DNA of 64,000 bases from Hyphomicrobiales bacterium. Lineage in GTDB: Bacteria > Pseudomonadota > Alphaproteobacteria > Rhizobiales > Rhizobiaceae. The notes under the pieces were generated by a model, which saw only the letters and a program-made list of their open reading frames with translations, ran no database searches and had not been told where the DNA came from. The translations under genes were made by a program, and so were the position numbers. Below are positions 17,078 to 27,719 of the stretch, in pieces. The first letter of the stretch is position 1, and each line of letters opens with the position of its first letter. Location: the NCBI GenBank assembly GCA_900467745.1, contig UBQW01000006.1, positions 1-64,000 of the forward strand, read 5' to 3'.

Positions 17078-17353
17078 TGTAATTGGCAAACATCGCCTTT
17101 TACTCAAAAGCAAAGGCAACACGCTGATTTGGTTCGGACTTTATTGGTGGAGCACGCATCGGGCGGGTGCGGCCAAAGCCTGCGAAGATTACCTTCATCG
17201 CGTCGCTGCAACGCTAATAAAAAGCGCCCGACTTAACAAAGTTAATAGCGGTTCTGGCCGATCAGGCGTAGGGTGCATTGTCGGTCAGGACTTTTAAGGC
17301 AATGACCGCTTGGGAGTTACTAAGCGCTTCCGCCCCTTTATGGAGGTGCGCCC
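17078..17353. other. Divergent promoter region
   Basis: Between the CtrA box and the 67-aa ORF I see AT-rich stretches but no RNA gene, ORF or clear promoter pair. GGAGGT at 17342-17347 is the ribosome site of the next gene. Confidence 0.4.
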
Positions 17354-17557
17354 ATGTCCAAGCTCAATAGAGCTATTTCGTTCGAAGAAGATCTATCGCC
17401 CGTTTTCGAGGCCCTGTCGCTTTGGTGCAGGGAGCAGAGATTCGGGCCCGACAGCCTTCAGGGCTGTGCAGCCGCATCGAGGCTGCTCGACTTCTTCGAA
17501 GACGGTGCCATCACGACACCAGCGCTTCTCGAGCTCATGCGTCGAGACGTGATCTGA
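17354..17557 (+). CDS. Conserved-looking 67-aa hypothetical protein
   Basis: GGAGGT lies 6 nt upstream of this ATG. The product (MSKLNRAISFEEDLSPVFEA...) is acidic, soluble and helix-rich, with two cysteines and no signal or membrane segment. A hairpin shared with the convergent glmM follows it. I recognise no domain. Codon use resembles the neighbours, which supports a real gene. Confidence 0.65.
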   Translation: MSKLNRAISFEEDLSPVFEALSLWCREQRFGPDSLQGCAAASRLLDFFEDGAITTPALLELMRRDVI

Positions 17558-17580
17558 CAAAATCGCGATGTACGAATGAG

Positions 17581-17605
17581 AATGCCCAGCCAAAGGCTGG
17601 GCATT
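17581..17605. terminator. Hairpin between convergent genes
   Basis: AATGCCCAGCC-AAA-GGCTGGGCATT is a perfect 11-bp stem midway between the 67-aa ORF and glmM. Confidence 0.7.
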
Positions 17606-17634
17606 GGAAGCTTGTGGACGGTGCCTGACGAAAA

Positions 17635-18987
17635 TCAGGCGGCCGTGCGCACGCTCGAGATCGTGCCGATCAGGTCGTTGACGATGCGCTCGATCTGGCT
17701 GCGATCGTCGCCTTCCGCCATCACGCGGATGAGCGGCTCGGTGCCCGACGGACGGATGACCAGACGGCCGCTCTTGGCAAGCTCGGCTTCGGCCTCGGCA
17801 ATCGCCTGCTGCACATGCAGGTCTTCCAGCGGCTTGCCACCGGAATAGCGCACGTTGCGCAGCAGCTGCGGCACAGGCTCGAAACGGCGGCAGATTTCGC
17901 TCACCGTCTTGCCGGTGCGCTTGACCGCGACCAGGATCTGCAGCGCGGCGACGAGGCCATCGCCGGTCGTGCCGTAATCCGACAGCACGATATGGCCGGA
18001 CTGCTCGCCGCCGACATTGTAGTTGTTGTTGCGCATGTGCTCGACCACATAACGGTCGCCGACAGCCGTGCGCACGAGACCGAGACCCTTGCCCTGCAGG
18101 AAGCGCTCCAGGCCGAGGTTGGACATGACGGTGGCCACGATGCCATCGCCGCGCAGCTGCTGGCTCTCGGCATAGCTTTCGGCAATGACGGCCATCAGCT
18201 GGTCGCCATCGACGATCGCGCCGTTCTCGTCGACGATGATGACGCGGTCGGCGTCGCCATCGAGCGCGATGCCGATATCGGCGCGCACTTCATCGACCTT
18301 CTTCTGCAGAGCTACCGGGCTGGTGGAGCCGCAGTTGAGATTGATGTTGGTGCCATTCGGCTCGTTGCCGATGACGACGACATCGGCGCCCAGTTCCCAG
18401 AGCACGGCCGGTGCCACCTTGTAGGCGGCGCCGTTGGCGCAATCGATGGCGATCCTGAGGCCCTGCAGCGTCACGTCGCGCGGCAGCGTGCGCTTGGCAT
18501 GCTCGATATAGCGGTCGTGAACGCCATCGACGCGCTTGGCGCGGCCGATATCGTCGGACTTGGCGAGCTGCGCGCTCATGTCCTTCTCGAGCAGATCCTC
18601 GATCTGCATTTCCAGATCATCCGACAGCTTGTAGCCATCGGGACCGAAGAGCTTGATGCCGTTGTCTTCGTAAGGATTGTGCGAGGCGGAGATCATCACG
18701 CCGATATCGGCGCGCAGCGAGCGCGTCAGCATGGCGACGGCAGGCGTCGGAATCGGGCCGAGAACGAAGGCGTCGAGGCCGGCGGCGGTGAAGCCCGCGA
18801 CCATGGCGTTTTCGAGCATGTAGCCGGAAAGTCGCGTGTCCTTGCCGATAACGACCCGGTGGCGGTGGTTGCCGCGGCGGAAGATCGTGCCTGCCGCGAT
18901 ACCGACCCGCATCGCGAGATCGGGCGTCATCGGAAACACATTGGACTGACCGCGAATACCATCAGTGCCGAAGTAGCGTCTTTTCAT
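17635..18987 (-). CDS. glmM: Phosphoglucosamine mutase
   Basis: GlmM converts glucosamine-6-P to glucosamine-1-P for UDP-GlcNAc, the precursor of peptidoglycan and LPS. The 450-aa product starts [13 protein letters not shown] at ATG 18987. Upstream frame to 19047 lacks a ribosome site. It shows the phosphoserine loop [12 protein letters not shown], the Mg2+ loop DGDADR, the sugar-binding GGEQSGH and the phosphate loop [11 protein letters not shown]. It lies downstream of ftsH on the same strand, as is common in proteobacteria, but ftsH has its own terminator. Confidence 0.97.
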   Translation of the reverse strand: MKRRYFGTDGIRGQSNVFPMTPDLAMRVGIAAGTIFRRGNHRHRVVIGKDTRLSGYMLENAMVAGFTAAGLDAFVLGPIPTPAVAMLTRSLRADIGVMISASHNPYEDNGIKLFGPDGYKLSDDLEMQIEDLLEKDMSAQLAKSDDIGRAKRVDGVHDRYIEHAKRTLPRDVTLQGLRIAIDCANGAAYKVAPAVLWELGADVVVIGNEPNGTNINLNCGSTSPVALQKKVDEVRADIGIALDGDADRVIIVDENGAIVDGDQLMAVIAESYAESQQLRGDGIVATVMSNLGLERFLQGKGLGLVRTAVGDRYVVEHMRNNNYNVGGEQSGHIVLSDYGTTGDGLVAALQILVAVKRTGKTVSEICRRFEPVPQLLRNVRYSGGKPLEDLHVQQAIAEAEAELAKSGRLVIRPSGTEPLIRVMAEGDDRSQIERIVNDLIGTISSVRTAA

Positions 18988-19170
18988 ATGCACCCCTGTG
19001 CCTTGAGCGCGCGTTACGCTGCGCATCGTCGTGTCTGCAAATTGCACGCCTGCGCGTGTTCCCTCGCCAGAGAGGCCTTCATTGAGGCCACCTTATGTCA
19101 GCGGAATGCCACAAAACGCGGCAACCATCACGTCAATTAACGAGAAAATCGATTATATCCCGTTACCAAC

Positions 19171-19206
19171 GAAAAAGGCCGGACACCATCTCGGGTGTCC
19201 GGCCTT
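19171..19206 (-). terminator. ftsH intrinsic terminator
   Basis: On the minus strand a 13-bp perfect stem (19175-19187 with 19194-19206) is followed by TTTTTC, 20 bp past the ftsH stop. Confidence 0.92.
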
Positions 19207-19226
19207 CTCATGATTTCCAAAGAAAA

Positions 19227-21155
19227 TCAGTGTGGTTGCGGCTCCATGCCGCCTTCAGCCTCATCGCCCTTGGCAGGACGCGTACCGGTCTTCGGCACAG
19301 CCGAACCACGGCTTGGAGGCGTATCGTCACCGAGATCACGAGACGGCTTTTCACCACGAATCAACGCCTTGATCTCTTCACCGGTCAGCGTCTCGTATTC
19401 GAGCAGGCCTTCGGCGATGGCCACGAACGCGTCATGGTCGTCAGTCAGGATGCGGCGCGCTTCGGCATAGGCTTCGTCGATCAGCTTGCGAACTTCCGAA
19501 TCGATGGTCATGGCCGTCGCTTCGGACACGTTCTTCGACTGCGAAACCGAGTGACCGAGGAAGACTTCCTGCTGGTTCTCACCATAGGAAACCTGGCCGA
19601 GCTTGTCGGAGAAGCCCCACTGGGTGACCATCGCACGGGCAAGTTTGGTGGCCTGCTCGATGTCGGACGATGCGCCCGATGTGATGTTCTCCTTGCCGAA
19701 GGTCAGTTCTTCTGCAACGCGGCCACCCATCATGATGACGAGACGCGAGACCATCCACTTGTAGCTCATCGAGTAGCGGTCGCCCTCGGGAAGCTGCATG
19801 ACCATGCCGAGTGCACGGCCGCGCGGAATGATCGTCGCCTTGTGCAGCGGATCGGCCACCGGCACCTTGAGCGCCGTGATGGCGTGGCCGGCTTCGTGGT
19901 AGGCGGTCAGCTTCTTTTCGGCTTCGGTCATGGCGGACGAGCGGCGTTCGGCGCCCATCATGATCTTGTCCTTGGCGTCTTCGAATTCCTGCATGGTGAC
20001 GACGCGCTTGTTGCGACGCGCGGCCATCAGGGCAGCTTCGTTGACGAGGTTCATCAGATCGGCACCGGAGAAGCCGGGCGTACCGCGAGCCAGAACCTTG
20101 AGATCGACATTCGGCGCCAGCGGCACATTACGGGCGTGAACCTTGAGGATGCGCTCGCGACCGACGATATCGGGGTTCGGAACCACGACCTGACGGTCGA
20201 AACGGCCCGGACGCAGCAGCGCCGGATCGAGAACGTCGGGACGGTTGGTCGCCGCGATCAGGATGATGCCTTCGTTTGCTTCGAAGCCATCCATCTCGAC
20301 CAGCAGCTGGTTCAGCGTCTGCTCGCGTTCGTCGTTACCGCCGCCGAGACCGGCGCCACGATGGCGGCCGACGGCGTCGATTTCGTCGATGAAGATGATG
20401 CACGGCGCGTTCTTCTTGGCCTGCTCGAACATGTCGCGGACGCGGCTTGCGCCGACACCGACGAACATTTCGACGAAGTCGGAACCCGAGATCGTGAAGA
20501 ACGGAACGTTTGCCTCGCCTGCGACGGAGCGTGCGAGCAGCGTCTTACCGGTACCGGGAGGGCCGACCAGAAGCACGCCGCGCGGAATCTTGCCGCCGAG
20601 ACGCTGGAACTTCTGCGGATCACGCAGAAATTCGACGATTTCCTCAAGGTCCTGCTTGGCTTCGTCGACGCCGGCGACGTCATCGAACGTGACGCGGCCA
20701 TGCGCTTCGGTAAGCAGCTTGGCCTTCGACTTGCCGAAGCCCATCGCGCCGCGCGAACCACCCTGCATCTGCCGCATGAAGAACAGCCAGACGCCGAGGA
20801 TGAGAAGCATCGGCAGCAAGGTGCCGAGATAGCTCAGGAAACCGGAAGAACCGTCGGTTTCGGGACGTGCCGAAACGAGAACATTCTTCGTCTGCAGGCG
20901 ATCGAGCAGATTGTCGTCGACCACAGGCGTATAGGTTTGGAAGGTGGTGCCATTTTCAACATAGCTGCCGGAGACGCGGTTACCCGTGACGACGACTTCC
21001 TTGACGCGGCCCGCATCCACTTCACGCAGGAACTGCGAATAAGGGATATCGCGGGAGCTGGTCTGCGCCGGCGACGTCTGGAACATACTGAAGAGGGCAA
21101 TCAGCAAAAGAGCTATGATTGCCCACAAGGCGAAATTACGTAAGTTAGGGTTCAT
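19227..21155 (-). CDS. ftsH: ATP-dependent zinc metalloprotease FtsH
   Basis: This membrane-anchored AAA+ protease degrades misassembled membrane proteins and regulatory substrates such as LpxC. The 642-aa product starts [13 protein letters not shown] at ATG 21155 after GGGGAG. Two N-terminal helices flank a periplasmic domain. The AAA module has Walker A GPPGTGKT, Walker [10 protein letters not shown] and the second-region-of-homology arginines ([20 protein letters not shown]). The protease site is HEAGH. It sits between tilS and glmM in the conserved rhizobial order. Confidence 0.98.
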   Translation of the reverse strand: MNPNLRNFALWAIIALLLIALFSMFQTSPAQTSSRDIPYSQFLREVDAGRVKEVVVTGNRVSGSYVENGTTFQTYTPVVDDNLLDRLQTKNVLVSARPETDGSSGFLSYLGTLLPMLLILGVWLFFMRQMQGGSRGAMGFGKSKAKLLTEAHGRVTFDDVAGVDEAKQDLEEIVEFLRDPQKFQRLGGKIPRGVLLVGPPGTGKTLLARSVAGEANVPFFTISGSDFVEMFVGVGASRVRDMFEQAKKNAPCIIFIDEIDAVGRHRGAGLGGGNDEREQTLNQLLVEMDGFEANEGIILIAATNRPDVLDPALLRPGRFDRQVVVPNPDIVGRERILKVHARNVPLAPNVDLKVLARGTPGFSGADLMNLVNEAALMAARRNKRVVTMQEFEDAKDKIMMGAERRSSAMTEAEKKLTAYHEAGHAITALKVPVADPLHKATIIPRGRALGMVMQLPEGDRYSMSYKWMVSRLVIMMGGRVAEELTFGKENITSGASSDIEQATKLARAMVTQWGFSDKLGQVSYGENQQEVFLGHSVSQSKNVSEATAMTIDSEVRKLIDEAYAEARRILTDDHDAFVAIAEGLLEYETLTGEEIKALIRGEKPSRDLGDDTPPSRGSAVPKTGTRPAKGDEAEGGMEPQPH

Positions 21156-21253
21156 CGAACTCCCCAGCACTGGAACGACCGCCTCATGGCGACCGCTTTA
21201 TTTGGCTTCTAACATAGGATTGCGTCAGGCGGTTGCCAAGGCAAACCCATCAG

Positions 21254-22855
21254 TTAGATGGTTTTTCCGTCAATAAGACCTAAAGGCGGTTTTGGATAGG
21301 GGCGTGTTCCAAAGGCTGCCGCGAGGCTGGCCGCGAACTTGACGTCCAATCGTGTCAAAAAACGGTCGAAGGGCGCGAAATACGGCACGAGATCGATGTG
21401 CTCGGCGAGATCGGGCGACGGGTCGGCGGCGAGGATGCGCGGTTGCGCCGCACGGGCTCGGGCGAGCGTGCTTTTGGGGAGGTTTGTGGGCGGCAAGGTA
21501 CCGCGTTTCGCACCGCCAGCTTCGTTGGGTGATCCCGCGCTCCCCTGCTCTCCGGCTGCCTCGGTGCCTCGCCCGTCTCCTCCCTCATTCCTGTGCTTGT
21601 CACAGGAATCCAGCAACGGCGCGTCCGCGCCGTTAGAGACTCTTTTGTGCCCAAGGACTTGGGCACGCTGGATTCCTGTGACAAGCACAGGAATGAGGGA
21701 GTGTGAGGCAGGCGCTTGGTGCCCTACTACAGCGTCGGCACCTGCGGCGACTTCAGTCTCTACGGAAGCTTTAAAGGCCAAAGCATCGCCAGCAGCCCCA
21801 ACGGTCACCTCAGCGCTGGAACCATTCGCCACCACATACCGCCCATCCCAGACGCCGCGCTCGCCGGCAGTAACCGTCAGTGGTGCCAACCCCCGCGTCT
21901 CCCGCGCCAGATACAGCCCATCTCGACGAAGATCGAACACCACCCGCCCAGCCGTCATCCGGCCCGGCCGGCCCGCCGCGACGAAGTCGACCACCACGCC
22001 AATCTGCTCCACCCCAAGCGCAAACGCCTGCCCGCCGATCACGGCCGCTAGCCGCGCAAGCCCGTGCCCGAGCACCGCCCCGTCAACGCCAAGCCCAGCA
22101 ACCCCAACCCGCACCAGCATGCCCTCATGCACATCGACATGCGCATCGACCCACCCGGCCGCAGCCTCATCGAGCACCATCCGCGCAGCCGTCATCGCCT
22201 CGATCTCGCCGACCGAGATCCCCTCCCCCGCCAGCGCCTGGCGCGTCCGCACCCGCTCGTATTTCACATCCTCGTTGCTCGGATCATCGCTCCAGCCGAT
22301 ACCTCGTAGCCCAAGCATCGCGCGAATATCCGCCCGCAGCGAAGACAGCAGTGGCCGGGCGATCCAGATGCGGCGGTCGAACAGGACCAGATCGGCGATC
22401 CCGGTCGTGGTGGCGGCCGAGCGTTGGCCGCGCATGGCAAATGTCTCGCGCTGATCGTCGAGCGTGTGGCCGGTCACAATAATGTCAGCGCCGAGTTCGA
22501 GCGCCGCCTCGGCGAGCAGCCCGTAGCGGGCGTCGCGGGCGGCCGCCATGATGCCGGCCTTCGGTTTGGCGCCCTGCCAGATCTTGGTGACGTGAGGAAT
22601 ATCGAGCGATCGGCAGAGAGCAGCGACATCGCGCGCTTCATCGGCCGATTGCGGGCGCAGCGCGTGGTCGACTGTCGCGGCGCAGAGGGAAATTTTGGGG
22701 TTGGGCTCGGCCTTCAGCGCATCGAAGAGCGCGATCAGCAGGCCGGTGGAATCGCTGCCGCCCGAAATCGCGACGAGAATGCGCGAGGGCTGGTCAAGCG
22801 AGGAGAGAAAGCGGCGTGTCGCCGTCTCTGGAGATAGGATGCCGTCCGGGCGCAA
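21254..22855 (-). CDS. tilS: tRNA(Ile)-lysidine synthase with in-frame palindromic insert
   Basis: TilS converts C34 of tRNA-Ile2 (CAU) to lysidine so that it reads AUA. The 533-aa product has the PP-loop SGGSDST (about 31-37), VDHALR, the ARDARYGLL segment and GHTLDDQ, all N-terminal catalytic features. The protein is longer than usual because residues encoded by 21581-21700 form a 40-codon palindromic repeat inserted without shifting frame, followed by a Gly/Ala/Pro-rich stretch. The C-terminus then resumes with LVPYFAPFDRFLTRLDVKFAA. The start is TTG 22855, 12 nt after the cpoB stop, with AAGG upstream. Activity probably survives because the insert is C-terminal. Confidence 0.92.
   Translation of the reverse strand: MRPDGILSPETATRRFLSSLDQPSRILVAISGGSDSTGLLIALFDALKAEPNPKISLCAATVDHALRPQSADEARDVAALCRSLDIPHVTKIWQGAKPKAGIMAAARDARYGLLAEAALELGADIIVTGHTLDDQRETFAMRGQRSAATTTGIADLVLFDRRIWIARPLLSSLRADIRAMLGLRGIGWSDDPSNEDVKYERVRTRQALAGEGISVGEIEAMTAARMVLDEAAAGWVDAHVDVHEGMLVRVGVAGLGVDGAVLGHGLARLAAVIGGQAFALGVEQIGVVVDFVAAGRPGRMTAGRVVFDLRRDGLYLARETRGLAPLTVTAGERGVWDGRYVVANGSSAEVTVGAAGDALAFKASVETEVAAGADAVVGHQAPASHSLIPVLVTGIQRAQVLGHKRVSNGADAPLLDSCDKHRNEGGDGRGTEAAGEQGSAGSPNEAGGAKRGTLPPTNLPKSTLARARAAQPRILAADPSPDLAEHIDLVPYFAPFDRFLTRLDVKFAASLAAAFGTRPYPKPPLGLIDGKTI
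21581..21700. repeat. In-frame palindromic element inside tilS
   Basis: Exactly 120 bp are bounded by perfect 34-bp inverted repeats (21581-21614 and 21667-21700), each itself a small palindrome (ATTCCTGTG/CACAGGAAT). Between them are two more perfect hairpins: AACGGCGCG-TC-CGCGCCGTT (21615-21634) and GTGCCCAAG-GA-CTTGGGCAC (21647-21666). The element reads through as 40 codons with no stop. Confidence 0.9.
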
Positions 22856-22867
22856 GACCGGAAAGCC

Positions 22868-23902
22868 TTAGCAGGAGAGACGCTTCTGCTCGCTCGCGAC
22901 CTTGGATATGACGGCGCGGGAAGCCTTGGGATAACGCTTCGGCACTTCGCGCAGCGTTGCGCAGGCGGTTTCCGTGTTATCGAGTGCGGCGAGCGACATG
23001 CCAAGCTTCAACAGCATTTCCGGCGCCTTTTCCGACGTGCCGTACTTCTGGTGCGCGTTCAGGAAGGTCTTGGCCGATTCGTTGAACTTGCCCTGCGAAT
23101 AGAGCGCTTCGCCAAGCCAGAAATTGGCATCGGCTGCACGGGCGCTGTTCGGATACTGGCCGATATAGGCGTTGAATTCCTTTTCGGCGGTCGAATAGTC
23201 GCCTGACAGCACATGGCCGTAAGCAGCCTTGTACTGATCGGCCTCGCTGCCGAGCGACGCCGTCTGCGAGCCGGCTGCACCGACCGGCGGCAGCGGGCTG
23301 GAGCCGACTTCGGCGCCCGGATTGACCGAGCCACCGATCGGATTGCCGTTCTGATCGAACTGCATGGAGCCCAGCTGCTGCGGCGGCTGGCCGAGACCGG
23401 TGTTCTCAGGGACGTCGGTCGAGGGCGACGTTTCAGGTGCCCTCGATGTCTGGATGGCGCGGGCGACATCGTCGCCACCGCCCTGACCTTGGCCCATTTG
23501 CTGACCTTGCGCCGTCTGGTTGGAAGCCGGGATATCGGCTTCGCTCTTCTTCATCGGCTTGGATGCACCACCGGCGCTACCGCCACCGCCGCCGCTCTTT
23601 TCCAGTTCCTGGAAGCGGAATTCATTGTCTTCCTGTGCCTTGCGGATGGTTTCCTGCATCTGCAGCAGCTGGAAGCTCATTTCCTCGATGCGGCCGTTCA
23701 GCTGGCGAAGCTGATCTTCGAGCTGCTGGATGCGCACTTCCGCGCCGCCGGCCTGCACGTTGACGACGGGCGCCTGCGCCGGTGCCTGGCTGGCCGTCTT
23801 GTTTCCGAAATGCAATCCGAATAGCGACGACGCGTTCGCCGACTGGCCAACCCCGGCCACCGTTGCGAGGCAGAGCATGCCCGCCACGACAAATTTCTTC
23901 AT
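22868..23902 (-). CDS. cpoB: Cell division coordinator CpoB (Tol-Pal system YbgF)
   Basis: This 344-aa periplasmic protein links Tol-Pal to peptidoglycan synthesis during constriction. The start ATG 23902 follows AGGA and gives signal peptide MKKFVVAGMLCLATVAGVGQSANA. A coiled coil (about 55-100, VRIQQLEDQLRQLNGRIEEM) drives trimerisation, a disordered Gly/Gln/Ser linker follows, and three TPR-like repeats (YKAAYGHVLSGDYSTAEKEF, ANFWLGEALYSQGKFNESAK) end the protein. It is last of the Tol-Pal genes and followed 12 nt later by tilS. Confidence 0.95.
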   Translation of the reverse strand: MKKFVVAGMLCLATVAGVGQSANASSLFGLHFGNKTASQAPAQAPVVNVQAGGAEVRIQQLEDQLRQLNGRIEEMSFQLLQMQETIRKAQEDNEFRFQELEKSGGGGGSAGGASKPMKKSEADIPASNQTAQGQQMGQGQGGGDDVARAIQTSRAPETSPSTDVPENTGLGQPPQQLGSMQFDQNGNPIGGSVNPGAEVGSSPLPPVGAAGSQTASLGSEADQYKAAYGHVLSGDYSTAEKEFNAYIGQYPNSARAADANFWLGEALYSQGKFNESAKTFLNAHQKYGTSEKAPEMLLKLGMSLAALDNTETACATLREVPKRYPKASRAVISKVASEQKRLSC

Positions 23903-24004
23903 TTGGTTCGTCCTGTCCCAGTGATTCTTCGCGCCTCGATGGCACGAACAGGAGATTTTTCCAATTGCTTTCAAAAAGCAACGGAGTTCGGCCAAAGTGT
24001 GTTC

Positions 24005-24039
24005 AAAAAGAAAAGGCGGCCCGCGATGGAGCCGCCTTT
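24005..24039 (-). terminator. pal intrinsic terminator
   Basis: On the minus strand AAAGGCGGC...GCCGCCTTT is followed by TTCTTTTTG. It separates pal from cpoB, implying that cpoB has its own promoter or relies on readthrough. Confidence 0.85.
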
Positions 24040-24082
24040 CCAATTTGTAATAAAACCCGGCATTTTATCGCCGGATCGGCAA

Positions 24083-24613
24083 TTACATGCCGGCGCCACC
24101 GAGAACGGTAACGGCGCGGCGGTTCTGCGACCAGCAGGAGATGTCGTCGCAAACGGCGACCGGACGTTCCTTGCCGTAGGAGATCGTCTTCATGCGCTGG
24201 GCCGGAACGCCGCGCGAAGCGAGGTAGTCCTTGGTGGCAGCCGCACGGCGAGCGCCGAGAGCGAGGTTGTATTCGCGCGTGCCGCGTTCGTCGGCATGGC
24301 CTTCGATCGTGATTGCGTACTTCGGATAACGGCCGAGCCACTGAGCCTGACGATCGAGCGTCTGGGCAGCGTCGGCGCGAACCGAGGTCGAGTCGGTGTC
24401 GAAGAAGATGCGGTCGCCAACGTTGACGGTGAAGTCCTGGGCCGAACCCGGCGTTGCGGCGCCGGCACCGAGGCCGAGATCACCGGCGCTGTTGGCCATG
24501 TTCTTTTTGTTGGCGCAACCGGCAAGTGCCAGACCGGCGACGAGCGCGATCATGACCGGGTTGCGGGCGAAGTTCTGCATGCGGCTCATTGCCGGGGTAT
24601 GAATTCGGCTCAT
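24083..24613 (-). CDS. pal: Peptidoglycan-associated lipoprotein Pal
   Basis: Pal anchors the outer membrane to peptidoglycan and is the terminal partner of Tol-Pal. The 176-aa product begins at ATG 24613 after AAGGAGA. The lipoprotein signal ends in the lipobox LAGC (Cys about 33). The OmpA-type domain carries the meso-DAP-binding loop GHADERGTREYNLALGARRA. Two cysteines near the C-terminus (VCDDISC) are typical of rhizobial Pal. It is 155 bp downstream of tolB. Confidence 0.97.
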   Translation of the reverse strand: MSRIHTPAMSRMQNFARNPVMIALVAGLALAGCANKKNMANSAGDLGLGAGAATPGSAQDFTVNVGDRIFFDTDSTSVRADAAQTLDRQAQWLGRYPKYAITIEGHADERGTREYNLALGARRAAATKDYLASRGVPAQRMKTISYGKERPVAVCDDISCWSQNRRAVTVLGGAGM

Positions 24614-24768
24614 GGCCGGTCTCCTTGCGACTTGATTAAGGTTGCCGGACTGTAACCGTTCTCGGTTAATCGGCTTTCAAGAACTATGGTTAACGAATGG
24701 TTGATTTGGCCCTCTGTCGCCCCATTCGTAGATTTTTGAGGCGACAACAAGGCAGGCATGCGACTTCC

Positions 24769-26079
24769 CTACTCCAGAAGCGGCGACCAGGCCGGGTCGG
24801 AAGCGTATGCGGGGGTCTTGATCATCTGCTCGTTGTAACCGCTCAGATCGATCGAATAGAGCTGCGGGCCACCTGCACCCGCCGCCTGGCGGAAGAACAT
24901 GATGACGCGGCCGTTCGGCGCCCAGGTCGGGCCTTCATTGTGGAAGCCCGTCGTCAGGATGCGCTCGCCCGAACCATCAGGCTTCATCACGCCGATCGAG
25001 AACTTGCCGCCCGACTGCTTGGTGAAGGCGATCAGATCGCCGCGCGGAGACCAGACCGGCGTGGAATAGGAACCGTCGCCGAAGGAGATACGCGTCTGGC
25101 CGGAGCCATCGGCGCTCATCTTGTAGAGCTGCTGGCGGCCGCCGCGGTCGCTTTCGAACACGATCTGGCTGCCGTCAGGCGAATAGGACGGCGAGGTATC
25201 GATCGCGGCCGTGGAGGTCAGGCGCGTCGTGGTGCGCGAACGCAGGTCCATCGTGTAGATGTTGGCATTGCCTTCCTGCTGCAGGCTCATCACCACCTTC
25301 TGGCCATCAGGCGAGAAGCGCGGCGAGAAGGTCATGCCTGGGAAGTTGCCGACCACTTCGCGCTGTCCGGTTTCCAGCTGCAGCAGGTAGACGCGCGGCT
25401 GCTGGTTGGCGAACGACATGTAGGTGACTTCCTGCCGGTTCGGCGAGAAGCGCGGGGTCAGAACGAGGTCGCTGCCATTGGTGAGCATGCGCACGTTGAA
25501 GCCGTCCTGGTCCATGATGGCGAGCTGGCGCTTGCGCTCCTGCTTGCTGCCGGATTCGGACACGAAGACGACGCGGGTATCGAAGTAGCCTTCTTCACCG
25601 GTGATCTGCTTGTAGATCGCGTCGGCGATGATGTGGGCCACGCGGCGCCAGTTCTCAGGCTGCGTGTAGAACTGCTGGCCGGTCATCTGGCTGCCGGCAA
25701 ACGTGTCCCAGAGACGGAACTCGGCGCGAAGACGGCCATCGGCCTCCTGCGTGACGCGGCCGGTGACCAGCGCCTGCGCGTTGATGACCTTCCAGTCCTC
25801 GAAGCGCGGAGCGGCATCCGGGTTGGAGATCTTCTCGATGAAGGCATTCTTGGCGATCGGCTTGAACAGGCCCGAGCGCTGCAGATCCGCGGCGATAACC
25901 TGCGAGACCTGGGCGCCCATGTCGCCCTGCAGGAAGTCGGTGATCGCGATCGGCAGGGGCTCGACATTGCCCTTGTTGATGTTGATTTCGACAAGCGCAT
26001 GCGCCGGCGTGGCGATGACCGCGGTGGTCATCATGCCAACGGCGACCATCAGGGCGCGGAAAAGGGAACACTTGGTCAT
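24769..26079 (-). CDS. tolB: Tol-Pal system beta-propeller TolB
   Basis: This periplasmic protein cycles between Pal and TolA. The 436-aa form from ATG 26079 gives signal peptide [17 protein letters not shown]...ATPAHA and the usual rhizobial length. An in-frame ATG at 26100 would abut the tolA stop and is possible. An N-terminal domain (about 30-160) is followed by a six-bladed propeller with repeated SPDGxxI/V...R motifs ([40 protein letters not shown]). The context is tolQ-tolR-tolA-tolB-pal. Confidence 0.97.
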   Translation of the reverse strand: MTKCSLFRALMVAVGMMTTAVIATPAHALVEININKGNVEPLPIAITDFLQGDMGAQVSQVIAADLQRSGLFKPIAKNAFIEKISNPDAAPRFEDWKVINAQALVTGRVTQEADGRLRAEFRLWDTFAGSQMTGQQFYTQPENWRRVAHIIADAIYKQITGEEGYFDTRVVFVSESGSKQERKRQLAIMDQDGFNVRMLTNGSDLVLTPRFSPNRQEVTYMSFANQQPRVYLLQLETGQREVVGNFPGMTFSPRFSPDGQKVVMSLQQEGNANIYTMDLRSRTTTRLTSTAAIDTSPSYSPDGSQIVFESDRGGRQQLYKMSADGSGQTRISFGDGSYSTPVWSPRGDLIAFTKQSGGKFSIGVMKPDGSGERILTTGFHNEGPTWAPNGRVIMFFRQAAGAGGPQLYSIDLSGYNEQMIKTPAYASDPAWSPLLE

Positions 26080-26101
26080 AGAGGACAAGCCTTTCAGCAT
26101 T

Positions 26102-27229
26102 TTAAAGGGCTAGATCGCTGGGGTCGAAATTGACGATGACTTCGCCCCAGGCGTCGTATTTGTCTTTCGGCAGATTGGTGAACGGCGACGACTTCATGAC
26201 GGCGCGCTTGGCGCCGCTGGCGAGCGCCATGCGGGTCGATTCGTTGGTGCCGCCGATGGCTTCCACTTCCGGAGCGCCGATGATGTTGCCGTCGGGGTCA
26301 AGCTTCATGTGGACCCTGATGCGGACTTCGCTGGCGCCTTCCATGCCGGGAATGACCGACCAGTTGCCGGCGATCGCGCTGCGCAGCGCATCCATTTCGC
26401 TCATCGACAGCTTGGAGCCGCCGGTCGCCTTCTTGGCGCCGAGCGAGGCAACTTCCTGCGAACTCTTGGCGCCGCCGTTCGACGGATCCTGTTTGTTCAA
26501 GAGCGCGGCGATGTCATCGGCGTTGAAGTCGCTCTTCTGCGCGGAAGAGGCCTTGGCCTTCTCCTGCTTCTTGTCGGACTTCTTCTTGTCCGACGGCTTT
26601 TCGTCGGTCTGCGCCTTGTCTTCCGTCTTCTTCTCCGCGGGCTTTTCAGCCGGCTTCTGTTCCGGCGGCTTCGGCTGCGGCTTGATTACAGGTGTCGGCA
26701 CCTTGTCCGGCAATGCTTCCGCATCCGGCTTCGGCGGCTCGGGCATGTCCTGCGGCTTCTCTTCGGCCTTCGGAGGCGTCGGCGCGATTTCCGGCTTCGG
26801 CGGCGTGATCGACGCGACCTGGCTCGGCTCCACCGCCGTATCTTCCTTCATGATGTCCTTCACCTCGTTGGGCACGGGATCATTTTCCGGAAGCGGCTTT
26901 TCGGAGGCCTTCGGTGCTGCGGCCGACTCGTTGTTGTTTGGCTTGGCGTTCGGGATCGGCGGCGTCTTCAGGTCGACCTTGTTCTCGCCCATGTTCTCGG
27001 CGTTTGCCACATTGGTCGGTTTGGAGGTCGGCTTCGGGGCCGGCTTGTCGCTCGGCTTGGCCGTCTTGTCTCCCTGCGGCAACTGCGTCAGGTCCTCGAC
27101 AGGCACGAGGTTGACGGGCATGGCCTCGAAATCCTCGACCTTGAACTCCGACGGGGAGCCGATCGAAATCAGCGCCCAGGCGAGCAGAGCACAGTGCAGT
27201 ACAGCAGATGAGACAATACTGGCCTTCAT
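26102..27229 (-). CDS. tolA: TolA energy-transducing membrane protein
   Basis: TolA spans the periplasm and passes proton-motive force from TolQR to TolB/Pal. The 375-aa product starts [13 protein letters not shown] at ATG 27229, 7 nt after the tolR stop. It has one membrane helix (about 3-25), a long Pro/Lys/Glu-rich domain with repeated KPxxKP units, a Lys-rich stretch ([13 protein letters not shown]) and a C-terminal TonB/TolA-like domain ([22 protein letters not shown]). The central domain replaces the Ala-rich helix of enteric TolA, as is usual in rhizobia. Confidence 0.95.
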   Translation of the reverse strand: MKASIVSSAVLHCALLAWALISIGSPSEFKVEDFEAMPVNLVPVEDLTQLPQGDKTAKPSDKPAPKPTSKPTNVANAENMGENKVDLKTPPIPNAKPNNNESAAAPKASEKPLPENDPVPNEVKDIMKEDTAVEPSQVASITPPKPEIAPTPPKAEEKPQDMPEPPKPDAEALPDKVPTPVIKPQPKPPEQKPAEKPAEKKTEDKAQTDEKPSDKKKSDKKQEKAKASSAQKSDFNADDIAALLNKQDPSNGGAKSSQEVASLGAKKATGGSKLSMSEMDALRSAIAGNWSVIPGMEGASEVRIRVHMKLDPDGNIIGAPEVEAIGGTNESTRMALASGAKRAVMKSSPFTNLPKDKYDAWGEVIVNFDPSDLAL

Positions 27230-27236
27230 AGCTCTA

Positions 27237-27695
27237 CTACGGGCCCTTCTTCTCTTGGGTGACGAGACCGATGTTCTTGAAGCCAGCACCCTGGATGCGT
27301 GCCATGACATCGGCGATCACGCCGTAAGGCGCGGCCGAGTCGCCACGAACGAAGATGCGCTCATTGTAGCCGGTGGTGGCGATCGCCTCGAGCTTGGCGG
27401 CGATTTCCTCGACCGGGATCGGCGTTTCCTGCAGGAACGCGGTACCGTCGTTCTTGACGGAGATCGTGATCGGCTGCGTTTCGGAGTTCAGCGCCTTGGC
27501 CTGCGTTTCCGGCAGGTCGATCGGCACGCCGACCGTCATCATCGGAGCGGCGACCATGAAGATGATCAAAAGCACGAGCATGACGTCGACCAGCGGCGTC
27601 ACGTTGATTTCGGAAATGGCGCCACCTCTGTGGCCACCGCGACGACGCCGACGGTTTCCGCCGCCTCCGCCACCGCTTGGAGCACCCATACCCAT
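27237..27695 (-). CDS. tolR: TolR proton-channel component
   Basis: This ExbD/TolR-family protein has 152 aa. A Gly/Arg-rich cytoplasmic start precedes one membrane helix (INVTPLVDVMLVLLIIFMV) containing the channel Asp of PLVDVMLVL, then a periplasmic domain. With TolQ it forms the stator of the Tol motor. It lies 24 bp after tolQ and 7 bp before tolA, so one transcript is expected. Confidence 0.97.
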   Translation of the reverse strand: MGMGAPSGGGGGGNRRRRRGGHRGGAISEINVTPLVDVMLVLLIIFMVAAPMMTVGVPIDLPETQAKALNSETQPITISVKNDGTAFLQETPIPVEEIAAKLEAIATTGYNERIFVRGDSAAPYGVIADVMARIQGAGFKNIGLVTQEKKGP

Positions 27696-27719
27696 GTCGT
27701 TCTCTCCGTTTCCGTCGGA

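Noticed and set aside
19095-21143. 682-aa plus-strand ORF
   Set aside because: It is the antisense shadow of ftsH and has no ribosome site or family likeness.
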